Origin: Centroberyx gerrardi
Taxonomy: Eukaryota > Chordata > Actinopteri > Beryciformes > Berycidae
Length of the DNA: 64,000 nt
Assembly (NCBI RefSeq): GCF_048128805.1
Contig: NC_136017.1
Coordinates: forward strand, 16,155,807-16,219,806
Direction of reading: 5' to 3'
Part shown: positions 47,482-59,134 of the stretch, piece after piece
Layout of the letters: each line of letters opens with the position of its first letter
Position numbering within the stretch: the stretch's first letter is position 1
Notes under the pieces: generated by a model
The model's database searches: none
What the model was told of the DNA's origin: nothing
What the model saw: only the letters and a program-made list of their open reading frames with translations
Translations under genes and position numbers: made by a program

Positions 47482-48029
47482 AAAGAGTAGGTGCCACCTT
47501 GAAAGCAAAAGATACTTTTAGCTTAATGAGCGCAAATAAAAAGTGTAAAAAAAATCATAGCTGCATGTAATATAGCCAATGCTTGTATTCTTTTGCTTTC
47601 TTATGCATTTTTTTGCACTCATTAACTTTTATCAAAAATATCTTTTGCTTTCAAGGTGCCTCCTAGTGTTTCTTTGTAATGAAGTATGTAATGTATGTAT
47701 GTAATGAAGCTACCCTCTAGTAGAATGAAGTGGGCCGATGACCATTTGCACAACAATATTTTCTGTATCCATTAGCATAGTATATAAACTTTGCAATGTT
47801 GCAAAACATATACCTAGGCCTATTTAACATTATTCATCAACATTTTTTTTTCATTTTAGCTTAATAATGCTGTTTAGACTAAAACGCAAACAAAGTGAAT
47901 TGCAAATTGCAAATGATTAATTGACAATTACCTATAAAGTAATGAATGTCAAATGAAAACCGGCCAAAACCGGCCATGGTAAGAAACATCTTGCATGGGA
48001 CATAGCAACGTCAGATGCTCAGTGCAGTG
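47482..48029. other. Spacer before the tandem Ly6 units
   Basis: This is AT-rich sequence with no recognised feature. Confidence 0.45.
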
Positions 48030-49192
48030 CAGTGCAGCCACATGTCTTGTGGCTGCATTGCACTGCATTGAAATTTGTCTCTCTGCCTCTTCTGCGATGG
48101 ATTTCTCCCTGTATGATGATTGTGCAAAAATGGTGGTTCTAGAAAGAAACTCTGATACCAAAACCTGACGTTTGCCATTTATGTTTTAGATAGCCGAAAC
48201 ATTTCATAATCAAACTGCATTGTACCTGTGCTGCAAATATCTTGACATGACGTTGAGATAGAATGAGGAAAAATACACCACCAAACAACAAAGTGGACCC
48301 AGAAATGCAAGGTACGTACATCACATCGTTAAATAGCTTTTTAACAGCTATTTAACAGCTATTGTGTGTTTTAGTGTTTTAGGGTGGATTTTTCCTTTAA
48401 GCCTAGAAAGTTCATGGGAATTCAAGCCTGTCTGTGTTAGCATCTGGAACTTAAGACCACTGTATTACGAGAAACAAAATCTTAAAATGGAGAATTTATC
48501 AGAACAGGGACAACTGATATTGCTGGTTCTGTCCCAAAGGCCCCATTGAACTTTCACACTTTGGAGAATTAGATCTGATCCAAAATCTCCCTGGATATTA
48601 GCCTGAAGGTGTAGTCATGCATCAAGAAAGAGCATTCGGATGCAGTTCAGTGCCAAACGTTGCTTCAGTTTCACAGTGACTATTTACTTTTGTGCACTCT
48701 CTTGTGCAACCAGAGGTAGCTCTTGCACAAGGAAGTAGTGACCTATCTGGCTGTGGTTTCCATTGTTTGATACTTAACAATCAAACTGGAATACAGTTAC
48801 AATAAACTGGCTATAAATTGTTCTGAGACCACTCGCTAAGCACCAGAGCTTCACTTATACTACACTTAAACACAAGTATTATTATTTTATTTTACTTTTT
48901 CTATATACTTTTTATTTTTCAGTGCTATTTCATAGAATTTTTGCCTTTGCTTTCCAATAGCTTTAAAAAGTAATGTTTATTAGATCCTCTGTCAGATTCA
49001 ACATCAGATCTTTGTGGATACAATCAGTAGATCAGTTCTGATCAACAGTTAATTGTAATATTTTAAATTTGTATGAACCTTGGTATTCTGCAGACAGCAC
49101 TTTAACTAACTCATCTTTTCATCTCAATCCCAGTCTAGTTTCCCACAGCGTTTCTCAAACTGCAGATCAATTCTCCAGGAAAAGACGAAAAA

Positions 49193-50737
49193 ATGAAGGC
49201 TTCACATTTTGCTCTTGTCCTCCTGATCGTCTGCATCAGCAGCGGTGAGTCTGCCATAAGGATTGTCTTGGTTCTCTGCGTTCCAGCTTTTGGGAGAGAG
49301 ATGCTCATGTTGAAAACTATTCATTAGGCTTGGATGGCTTGGATCATAGGAATGAAATATGATTTGTGTTCAAAGGACAACAATTCTCTATGGTTTTAAT
49401 CTAAAACTGCACAGGAAAGCTTTAAGAGAGGCAAGAGGTGTTGTGTTGTATCTAGGGTTAGATCAATATATTGGCTTAATGCTGTATTGCACTGATACTG
49501 ACCTTTTATTAAAAATCAGATGTCAGCCAGTCATCATCATCAATTCTGATATGATGGATATGGGGCAGTTTGATTGATTACATACTTCAGAATTCAATTC
49601 TGACCATTCTTTTATTCTTTCTCATATTCTTTTTATCCTGGGTTTCAGTGGAGAGTTTTAGTGTTCCATGATAGTCTAAATGTTGTTTCAGAGGCTTTTC
49701 CACCCTGACAAGAATAACACTCTGGGGGAAACACTGAATACATTGAATTTTTTGGTCAAATATAAAGATCTTGAACACCATCACTAAATGTCATCTATCA
49801 GCAGCTTCAGTCCCAAAATACCAGTATTTGGAACTGACTTTGGAAGACCCATACTGGTCGAAAGGTATAGTTGTATCACTTGTATATGCTTCCTCTGGGT
49901 CACAGGCAGCATAGTATCTCCTTCTGTTGTTACAGTGGTGATACCCAGCTGTACCTCTCAGTCAAGCCACGTGAATTGAATAAACAAAAACTTTTTAGTC
50001 CTCGTTATCGGCCCTGAGCATGTTTCCATCCAAATTCAACCTGTCCTTTATACCGGTCCTCTGAATCAGCATATTAAACCTGCCTCCAAGAACTTAGGAA
50101 GCCTAAATGTTTTGAGCAACATGCTGAAAAGCTTTAGTCTTGCTTTTTCCATCTCAGGAACATTGATCCAGCCCCAGTTTCAGTGATACAGAGAGGATAC
50201 ATGCTTTTATATCATCTCACCTTGACTTCTGCTATGCCCTGTTTTACCCTCTTTAACCCAAAAAGTGTTAGAACGGCTCCAATGTGCACAGAATGATGCA
50301 GCAAGGCTTTTAACTGAAACTAAGAGACAGGACCATATCTCCCCCGTTTTAGTGTCTCTTCATTGGTTGCCTGTTCGTTTTAGAATTGATTTTACTGATT
50401 ACTTTTAAGGCTTTGCGTGGCTTACAAGGCTGACAGAGTCAGTATAATCTTTTTAATCTCTTCTTAAAAAAGACTTTTGTCATAAGGCCTTTATATAATC
50501 ATTTGCTCTTATTGATTTGTTTATTATTTTTATTCTTGTTGCCTTGTCTGTTATTTTATTCTATTCTATCAGCCTAGTCTGTTATTTATTCCATTGTAAA
50601 TAACAGAACCATTTATTTATGCTTTTTCATTTTATTTCAATATTTATTATAACTGCCATACCTCACTGTCCTTCAGTTGTACTGATCTGTCAGCTGCCCA
50701 GTCTATTTCACTTGTTTGTGAAGCACTATTACTATTA

Positions 50738-50781
<44 letters not shown>

Positions 50782-53700
50782 GTTGTTGCTTTTATTGTGA
50801 TTATTGTTTTCCAGGAGAGGCTCTGATTTGCTACCGCTGTATTCCCAATAAACTGGGTGGCAGCTGCATCAAAGTAGTGGAAATCTGTACAGATGGCTAC
50901 ACTTACTGTGGCACTAGTGTGGTCTTACCTCCCTTACGTATGTACAGTACAAACTATATGTGTGTGTGTGTGTCCTTGTACTTCTAAAAGATGACAAAAT
51001 CATCCAGTGAGGACATTTTGCTGGCCCTCACTTCTGTTAAGGACTAGTTTAGGGTGAGGATTTGGGTTTAGGGTTAAGATTAGAATTAGGATTAGATTTA
51101 GGTTAGGTTAAAGATTAAAGAACTACACCGACTTTTTGGGAGTTTGGCCCATGGTCACCTTATGCAACATGTGATGAGAGGAATGGCACCAAAATCATGT
51201 CTGTGTCTCTGGTAGATAGCTCTGTCCTGCGCATGCTAACGCTTCAGCATACAGTATGTTCAGTAATAGAAAGCTGGCCCTCCCAGGAACTGACTTTGAG
51301 GGGGAGACCAGCGCTGTAATGGTCTAAATTAATTCAGCCCACAAACCATGTTCTCGCAGCTGTGCTCATTTGCCAGACGCCTGCCTATTCCAGACCAGCG
51401 ATGTGCAGCTGATGGGGTAACAAAGAGTTTTTGCACTACTTCCTCAAAGTCTGAGAGAGAACCACTGTGGGTTTGAGTTGTGGCTGGGTGTCATCCTCAA
51501 ACTGGGAGAGGGAGCCCCCGAGGTCCTCCAGCATGGCAACCAGGCTCTTTCCCTTAGCTGGTGGTCCACCCTGGCCCCACTGGGCCCCACATATACATAA
51601 TACCATTTGTAATTATAATGCATCATTACTTTTTGATCATTTCTATGTAATTACAGTCATTACCCTGTAATTTGTGTATCATAATGTGCTTTACGAATGA
51701 TGAAAATTGAGATTTTGTCTGTTATTCATGACTATCTCTGAGCTCAGTAGCAGGAGCATGAGAATTCAAAACTGGTTTGATTACTCAGACCCCAGTTTAC
51801 TCAGGCTCATTTAGCTGTAATCCATGTAATCCATATTACTTCAGAGTAGTTTAGAGTCAAGACGAGTTACACTCTAATGCAGATCAATTAAATCAAGTCA
51901 TTATGTATTATTTTTTTTGACTACATACTAAAAATGACTAAAAACAACCTCAGTCTGTCCACCTACTATATTTTCAGCACACTGATATGGGAAGGCAATG
52001 AACAGACATGGTTCTTAAAATGGTTATCCTTGATTTCTTTTTTATATTTTGTCTCCATCTTTGGTGCTCAGCTCAATCAAACAGTGTATCCAGCACTGTG
52101 ACGTCTTTTTTCTTGGATTTTCTGTTGATGCAGTTTGAGTTTCTGTAGGTGTCGCTCTTTTCTTTGTCTGTTCAGCCATGGTGGCTATCGCTCATGCGAA
52201 CTACTCAGGGCCTCATTTCCCAAAAGCATCTTAAGGCTAAGATGACCGTAGTATCCATCTTACGAAGCCTCTTTAGTTTGTGAGGTGTTTCCGAGAAGCA
52301 TCTGAACAGTCCTACAACGCTAGGTGCGTCTTGAGAAGGAGAACAACACTCCACCGTTTCACCTGCAGGACTCAACATGAGATTTGAGGCTGTTTTTATA
52401 TTATTTACTATTATCTAATTTATTTTCATCTTACATATTTTATTTCTTTATTAGGCCTATATTTTTTCACAATAATGATCTCGTTATGAAATGGAGTGAT
52501 GTGCCCCGTGAGAGGACAATGCTGAATTATAAAAAAAAAAAAAAAATTTAATTAAAAAAATCATCGGTTGCTGAGGGAACTGTGAAAAAGGAGACAAAAC
52601 ACAAAATGGGTGGTGTCAGAGATTGATGCAACTGGAGTGGTGAGCTTCTGGAGAAGGGACAGGGGAAGGGGAATAATTAATTTTCAAAAGAAATATTCAA
52701 CAACTTGTTGACGTCATGTGTTGTGCATCCCTTGGCTGATGTAGCTGCAACTGCAAATCTCTCCTCCTCTTCCTCCTCCTCCTCCTCCTCCTTTCTGTCA
52801 CATGGTGTTGCCCTCGCCCGGACAGTGATCAGAATCAGAATCAGAATCAGAATCAGGTTTATTGCCAAGTAAAGTTCACAATACAAGGAATTTGCCTTGG
52901 TATGTAGGTGCATACAATAAACATGGAGAAAAATAGGAAGTAGAAGTAAAAAAGCACAACAAGTACTGTAAGTCAAAGTCAAGAATATAAATATAAAAAA
53001 ACAAAAGAGATAAAAAGAGATATTTACAATACAGAATGTGAAAAAATATAATAAAAAAATGTGCAATATATCTGCTATTGAAGTGAAATGGAAAATCGGA
53101 AAGCTGTACAGTTAGTGCAGGGATGTGCAAAATATTGGCCAGAGGAATGTTTACTGTACAGAATGCATAAATGACCGCATTGAGTCAGATGTGGAGACTG
53201 TACGTTACTGTAGCGTGTAGTGCCTATGGGGGGAGGGGGCAAGGGTCCGTGTCAGTGGGGGTCCCGGGCCTTGTTGATGAGGCCAGCTACAGACGGGAAG
53301 AAACTGTTCTTGTTCTTGTGGCGTGAGGTTTTGGTCCTGATGGACCGCAGCCTCCTGCCAGAGGGGAGTTTTTCTGCAGCATAGCTGTTACAACAATCTC
53401 TGCACAGGGACGATATGCTTATCTCACGATACGATTCAATACGCGATATGAGGTCCACGATTCAATACAACCACGATACGATGTAATAAATAAAAGTTCA
53501 ATGACAACAAAGTCTGACTGTGCAGAATTATGTTTATATCTGATCCACAAATCTTTCTAGCTAGAGCTGGGCGACAAATCGATTTTATCAATTAATTTGA
53601 ATGTATGGTTTAGGGTAGGGATGCCGCTATCGATCGGCCAGCAATCGGAATCGGCCGATATTCAGTATCATAAATATTCAGTATTCAGTAGTATAAATAT

Positions 53701-56149
53701 GAGTTCGGAGAATTCCTATAATGCTTTATAGTCGCCGATTGCAAAAACCGATCGATGACGCAAAACACGTGAGCCATGTGCGTTTGTTTACATAATGGTC
53801 TGCACTCTGCACCGCTGTCCGCGGTGCTGAACTGGACGACGGTCGAGACCAGAGGTTTGATTCTCTGCCCGAACCAGAGCCGGGTCGGGTAGGAATTTCC
53901 CCTCCATTCCTCGGGCCTGGGCGGGGCCGGTCTCATGGTCAGAGATATAACGTCTTTTTTTTTTTTTTTTTTATAATTGGGGTGGGGAGTAAGCTATTTG
54001 GTGTAATAATCAGAATGTTATATGTATTATAACATTGTAACCTTAAACCTTATGTATCAATCACTGTGATCGATACATATTCACATCTCAGTCAGCAGGC
54101 ACAGCGTCTCCTCCTCTCCTCTGGCGCCGTGCGCACGCAGGCAGGTTGATGACCATGGATCCCGTGCGTAATTCTCAACAGATTTCTGTCATTCAAATTT
54201 CTCTGTAATCCGCAAAGTCTGATTGTTAATTCCTTGTGTCAATTATGTTTTTATCACCAGTCAATCAAAGGTTACGATTTGGCACCTACGGCACCACACT
54301 CGCTTTGCGAGTCCTTTGCAAGAGGAAATAGCCTAGGCTATTCAGTAAGATCCCGCACGTAATTCTGAACAGATTTTTGTCATTCAAACAACTCGGAATT
54401 AGTTTACTTAAACCAACTTACCAACCAGCCAACTTACTAAGAAAATTTCGGTTTTAAACCGGGCTCGGGCCCATAAATGCAGCCAATGGGACGGCCCGTG
54501 CCGGGCTCAGACAGAACGTACACGGGCTCGGTAGGGTCGGGCTTGTTTTTTTGGGCCCGATCTAAGGTCTGGTCGAGACCCTAACAGCGGAGAGGCAACT
54601 GAAAAGTCTCATTTCTCTCTCTCTTAAGAACATTCACTTAGGCTATACAAAAACAAAGACTGAAATGGATATATATCTTCGGAGGGTGTCTCCATTTATT
54701 TAACTCGACTCAACGACACAGGCAAGGGCAACAGTCTAAGTCTTGTGCTTCGGTTATCTCACTAAATCAGAACGCACATGGTTTTGTTTACATAATGATC
54801 AAGTAAATATTGAGGTAGAAAAAAGAAAATGTGGATACTTTTTAACCAGGACTCAATTTGTTGGATGAAATGTATGTAAAATGGAAACTGTTAGACCTAT
54901 AATACTGCTATACCAGCTGCTATAACAAAACAAAAAAACTATCGGTATGGCCGATCGGTATCGGCAGATATGGCTCACAGACGATCGGCGATCGGTGGCA
55001 AAAAACGTTATCAGGGCATCCCTAGTTTAGGGTTTAGCCCCCAGACGGCTGCTAAAAAGCAGGTAACATTAACAAAATCGATTAAAATCGTAAATCGCAT
55101 GTAGGTGTGAAAAAATCAGAGATTTAATTTTTAGGCCATATCGCCCAGCCCTATTCCTACCAATGGCATTGGTTGGTTAGAATGTATACAATTTAAAAAT
55201 GTCATTACAAAGTGCAAATTATATAATTTGGATGGAGAGCTTGTGAAGCTGTGATGGTGAAGCCGTCTGATTTGTGATTTCTACAGCAGAATAAAATGGA
55301 GCTAATATCATGATTCATTTGTCTGCCCCACGATACGTATTGTCACATTTTTGTACTGCGATATATTGAATTTCGATATATCGTCCCATCCCTACTGCAC
55401 TGTACTTAGATGGAATGAAGCGTAGACCACCGTTAGACTTGTGCACACATCTGAAACACACCTTCCGAAAAGAATTGTGCAAATGGACAGTAATCAGAAA
55501 ATTTGTGATTTTATTATTATATTGTTTGGATGCAAATTTTATCTAAATAAAAGTAATAAGTAATGTCAACATTTTCTTTTTTCATTTGAGACTGGAGATC
55601 CATGAGTTGATACTTAACAGAAAAGGGAACAAAACGAATTGAGTGGCCCACTAAGAGTTAGAAAACATTTAAAAATTTAGTCCTGGGCCAAACTCTCAAA
55701 AGGTCAGTGTGGTGCTTTAAGGTTAAGGTTAGTTTAGGGTCATGATTTGGGTTTAGGGTTATGATTAATATTAGGAACAAACAGTGATCAGACAGGAAGT
55801 ATTTTTCCCAGGAAAGAGCTACCAGACACCAGGTGTTTAGAACAGCAAATGGAAAAGCTTTCATGAACTGGATATAGGTTGAATCACTGTTGTGTTATGT
55901 GAATCATAGCATTCAAATGGAAGGAGAACGCTGTAAAATGAAAGCAGACAATATTGTCTCATTTCACACCAGACTGTTTATCACATTCTGTATGTATTAA
56001 GTGTTTCACAGCATTTCCATACTTTTCTTCTCTATTCTGCAGCTATCACATTTTTCAAGAGGTGCATGACGACAACAGACGTCATCGATCTGCGAGCTAA
56101 CCCCTACATTTACCTCTACCACGTTTGTGACTATAACCTCTGCAACTGA
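49193..56149 (+). CDS. Secreted Ly6/uPAR-like protein 3, lacking the finger-III disulfide
   Basis: Exons 49193-49244, 50815-50937 and 56043-56149 give 93 residues with phase-1 GT-AG introns. The signal peptide is MKASHFALVLLIVCISSG. The mature start is EALICYRCIPNKLGGSC and the end HVCDYNLCN; there is no membrane anchor. It has eight cysteines, not ten. The one in finger III that normally follows the KRC region is replaced (TTTDVID), and the first of the usual CC pair is valine (HVC). In the Ly6 fold these two bond to each other, so a whole disulfide is missing. Intron 2 is 5.1 kb because of a Rex1-like LINE and four nested DNA transposons. AATAAA lies at 56261-56266. Confidence 0.88.
49453..49865 (+). 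mobile_element. MITE, AGGGTTAGACC family, in Ly6-3 intron 1
   Basis: It starts TAGGGTTAGATCAATATATT and ends near CCCATACTGGTCGAAAGG. The same insertion, at the same place, is present in Ly6-4 (59399), so it predates that duplication. Confidence 0.8.
50030..50620 (+). mobile_element. L2-type LINE fragment in Ly6-3 intron 1
   Basis: The + strand includes VLERLQCAQNDAARLLTETK and then HISPVLVSLHWLPVRFRIDF, the conserved C-terminal LINE motif, with frameshifts. A shortened copy lies at the same place in unit 2 (about 59830-60410). Confidence 0.75.
50731..50782 (+). repeat. (ATT)n microsatellite before Ly6-3 exon 2
   Basis: About 15 ATT units, about 30 bp upstream of the acceptor at 50814. Unit 2 has a shorter version at about 60413-60438. 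Confidence 0.93.
51116..51300 (+). mobile_element. Half-copy of the long-TIR MITE in Ly6-3 intron 2
   Basis: It contains AAAGAACTACACCGACTTTT, ATGTGATGAGAGGAATGGCA and TCTCTGGTAGATAGCTCTG. These are followed by a degenerate minisatellite monomer (GCATGCTAACGCTTCAGCAT, CAGTATGTTCAGTAATAG). It matches the left arm and core of 37104-37384. Unit 2 has the left arm only (60780-60895). Confidence 0.7.
52835..53399 (-). mobile_element. 5'-truncated Rex1-like LINE in Ly6-3 intron 2
   Basis: The minus strand encodes the terminal LPSGRRLRSIRTKTSRHKNK followed by SFFPSVAGLINKARDP and a stop. The 3' end carries the (ATTCTG)n-type repeat, seen on the + strand as CAGAATCAGAATCAGAATCA at about 52834-52856. 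This is the structure of Rex1/Babar LINE tails. Confidence 0.8.
53616..55024. mobile_element. Nested DNA transposon 'C' inside B
   Basis: Inverted ends are TAGGGATGCCGCTATCGATC at the left and GTTATCAGGGCATCCCTA at the right, with many CGATCGG motifs near both ends. Perfect 8-bp duplications GTTTAGGG lie at 53608-53615 and 55025-55032. No transposase frame is recognised. Confidence 0.92.
53850..54571. mobile_element. Nested DNA transposon 'D' inside C
   Basis: Ends CAGAGGTTTGATTC and the mirrored GATCTAAGGTCTG are similar. Perfect 8-bp duplications GTCGAGAC lie at 53842-53849 and 54572-54579. It is GC-rich near the termini (GGGCCTGGGCGGGGCCGG, CCGGGCTCGGGCCC). It is 722 bp and the innermost and youngest layer. 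Confidence 0.85.
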
Positions 56150-56451
56150 GATGAAGATCTGGAGCTCCGTAATCTGAGTATCTGAGATGAAACTGTGTTT
56201 GGAAATAATGCCAATGCCAATAATGCCTTATCAAAATTAATTTACATGGTTGGCAATTCAAATAAAGTATACAAAAAGAAAATGTCTCACACTCCTTATA
56301 TTTTCTGTGACATTTATTTTACGAACGAATTTTACGATGTTTCAGCTGTAGTGCTTTCATCAGGGTTATTTTTGCCAGTAGTCTGTGCCTCTTTGGGTGT
56401 ACATTCTACTATTTTTGGTAACACTTTAAAATAATGAATGTTTATAAGCCC

Positions 56452-56888
56452 TTAAAGTCGAGATGAAACGGCATTTCGAGAGTATCTAACTTCCGTATCG
56501 TGACGTATTTCCGAGTGAAACGGGAAAGACAGGCGGGACATAACGTTGGGAGGAATTTGATTTGAACGTTGAAAAGTGGGTGTGCTGTTGCTAGCTAGCT
56601 AACTAATGAATCTTAGCCTCTTAGCTCTGTGCGCTAAAAGTTGAAGATTGATTGATGGGTGGATGTCATGATATTATTGGTTGAAATTAGTTACGGGCAT
56701 GCTTACGTAAGCACACGGCATATTTTGTTTTACAGGAAGAAAACATGATTGAATTTTGATATAAGAATACAATGAAATTGATTTTTGGTATTTTTTTTGG
56801 CATATATTGTTAAATAGGTGCACAGTATGACCGGGGATGTGATCTAAAAGGGTTAAAAAGGCATTTTTCATTTCATCTCGTCTTTAAA
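56452..56888. mobile_element. MITE downstream of Ly6-3
   Basis: TTAAAGTCGAGATGAAACGG at the left is mirrored by TTCATCTCGTCTTTAA at the right. TTAA at both outer ends suggests a Kolobok- or piggyBac-like TTAA target. Confidence 0.7.
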
Positions 56889-57977
56889 GCCCCTATGCAG
56901 GACACATGAACCGACACAGGATGTCGGAACCAGAAGCTGAATGCGGACTAAACGACGTGATTACAACCCACACACACACACTGGACAGAAGGAACCCCAT
57001 GGTCTGCTCACTAATGTAAGTGGCTGTAGTTTCTGAACCTTCGGTAGCCCCACTCTGTCGGCAGCCGGCTATGTAACGACAAGTGAAGCTAATTTGCTAG
57101 GTTAGGTTACATAGCATAGTAGCTGTACAGGTAGATGAACAAATAATGTGTTCATCATTAACAGATGATATCTAAATGCTTGACAAAGTATTTACACAGG
57201 TTTTATTCATTTGTTTTAAAATATTTGTTAGAATATTTATTAACAATCTGTTAAACAGTTGTAGACATTTTGCAGCCCCCAAGTTGCAGCAAATAACATT
57301 AATTAAACATTTGCTAATGTTTAGTAAAACATGACTGTGACAAAGGAAAGACAAACAAAACTACAATAATTATATTTTACTGTTCACTAATGATCCCACA
57401 GCCCGTAACTTAAATTAATTTACAAAACATATTTTGCAGCTTTGGCAGCCAAAGCTGAAATCAAGGATCCTTCAAGAATCTAAGATTAATATACTATTCC
57501 CCCAGCAGGGAAATGTGGAGTTTGTCTGCACTAGCTCTAAATATTAAGAACAAACCATCAAAAGTATAATTTGTCAATTTGAGACTACATCCCAGCAGAC
57601 AAGCCATCTCAACAGCCTGGCTATTAATTTTTCCTTCTGAGGGTCCGGGATTGGTAGAATGATGACTGTACTGTAGGTGACTTAGACTGATACAGATTCT
57701 AGTGTACTGTCCCATAGGGAAAACGTCTACATCCTGGTTTCTTAAAGTACAGGTCAAAGGGGGGGCCTAGTTGGAAGTGTGTGCCCAGGGGCCCGGTGGT
57801 TGGTTAATCCGGCCCTGTTTAGGAGACAGTTTACATTCCACTCTTAACTTTCAATTCACTTCCTGTGGGCAGGAATGATCCCACTAATGATCATACCCAA
57901 CACCACTATTTAGGCTAGGTGGATTTTTACATAAAAATCTTGACTAATGAAGCGTAAAGTCTGTGAAGCTTAAAGTC
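56889..57977. other. Spacer at the end of unit 1
   Basis: No gene is recognised. Confidence 0.45.
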
Positions 57978-59134
57978 TGTGGCTGCATTGCATTCTATTG
58001 AGGCCACTGCTAGTGGAGAAATTGGTCTCTCTCCTCTTCTATGATGGATTTCTCCCTGTATGATTGTTGAATGTCTCTTGGTGCAAAATGGCGGCTCTAG
58101 AAAGAAGCCCTCGCTCTTTGATTCTGAGGGACTGACACCAAAACCTGAAATTTACCGCTGTTTTAGATCACTGAAAAAATGTCTGCTTTCAGAGCCCTTT
58201 GTTTCTGCACTGGAAATATCTGGACGTGACGTCACATCTATGTTTCGCCAGTTATCTGCAGGAATTAGAAAATACACCACCAAACCCAGAAATGCAAGCT
58301 ACATCACCAGTAGCTGTTTAGGGTGGATTTTTCCTTCAAGGCGGTAGAATTCATGGGAATTCAAGCCTGGTTATGTTAACATCAGGAAGTTAAGACCACT
58401 GTATTACAAGAAAAAAAATCTTAAAGTGGACAACTTATCAGAACAGGGACAACTGAAATTGCCTGCTCTGTCCCAAAGACCCCACTGAACTTTTTGGGTA
58501 ATTATATTCCAAAATCCAAAATGTCCCAGGGTGTTAGCCTGAAGGTGTAATCATGTAACAGGAAAGAGCGTTCGGATGCAGTTCAGTGCCAAATGTTACT
58601 TCAATTTCAACCTGAATATTTACTTTTGTGCACTCTTTTGTGCAACCAGAGGTAGCTCTTGCACAAGGAAGTAGTGACCTTTCTGGCTGTGGTTTCCATT
58701 GTTTGATACTTAACAATCAAACTGGAATACAGTTACAATAAACTGGCTATAAATTGTTCTGAGACCACTCGCTAAGCACCAGAGCTTCACTTATACTAAA
58801 GGAAACACAAGTATTATTATTTTATTTTACTTCTTCCTTTTTCTATATACTTTTTATTTTTCAGTGCTATTTCATAGAATTTTTGCCTTTGCTTTCCAAT
58901 AGCTTTAAAAAGTAATGTTTATTAGATCCTCTGTCAGATTCAACATCAGATCTTTGTGGATACAATCAGTAGATCAGTTCTGATCAACAGTTAATTGTAA
59001 TATTTTAAATTTGTATGAACCTTGGTATTCTGCAGACAGCACTTTAACTAACTCATCTTTTCATCTCAATCCCAGTCTAGTTTCCCACAGCGTTTCTCAA
59101 ACTGCAGATCAATTCTCCAGGAAAAGACGAAAAA

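Larger units (their letters stand above)
53562..55153. mobile_element. Nested DNA transposon 'B' inside A
   Basis: Inverted ends are TAGAGCTGGGCGACA at the left and TATCGCCCAGCCCTA at the right. The 8-bp duplications are TTTCTAGC (53554-53561) and TTCCTACC (55154-55161), two mismatches. The empty site TTTCTAGC is visible in copy A at 10118-10125. Excluding element C, B is about 180 bp. Confidence 0.85.
53406..55393. mobile_element. hAT-type MITE 'A', second copy, host of nested insertions
   Basis: Without the insertion, 53406-53561 plus 55162-55393 make about 388 bp and match 9955-10359 nearly throughout. The right end is TCGTCCCATCCCT; the left end has lost a few bases (AGGGACGATATGC). Confidence 0.88.
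48030..57977 (+). repeat. Tandem duplication unit 1 (carries Ly6-3)
   Basis: The unit starts at GTGGCTGCATTGCACTGCAT, followed by GATGGATTTCTCCCTGTATG. The same landmarks recur at 57978 and 61631. It contains the conserved gene-promoter/exon 1 block at 48560-49330. Its greater length comes mostly from transposon insertions in intron 2. Confidence 0.8.

Noticed and set aside
50619..50987. Single 122-codon frame across Ly6-3 exon 2
   Set aside because: Its first part is translated (ATT)n microsatellite and intron; only 50815-50937 is coding, joined by splicing to a signal-peptide exon.
52677..53130. Phe/Ile/Leu-rich minus-strand frames
   Set aside because: They fall in the AT-rich 3' tail of the Rex1-like LINE and lack motifs.
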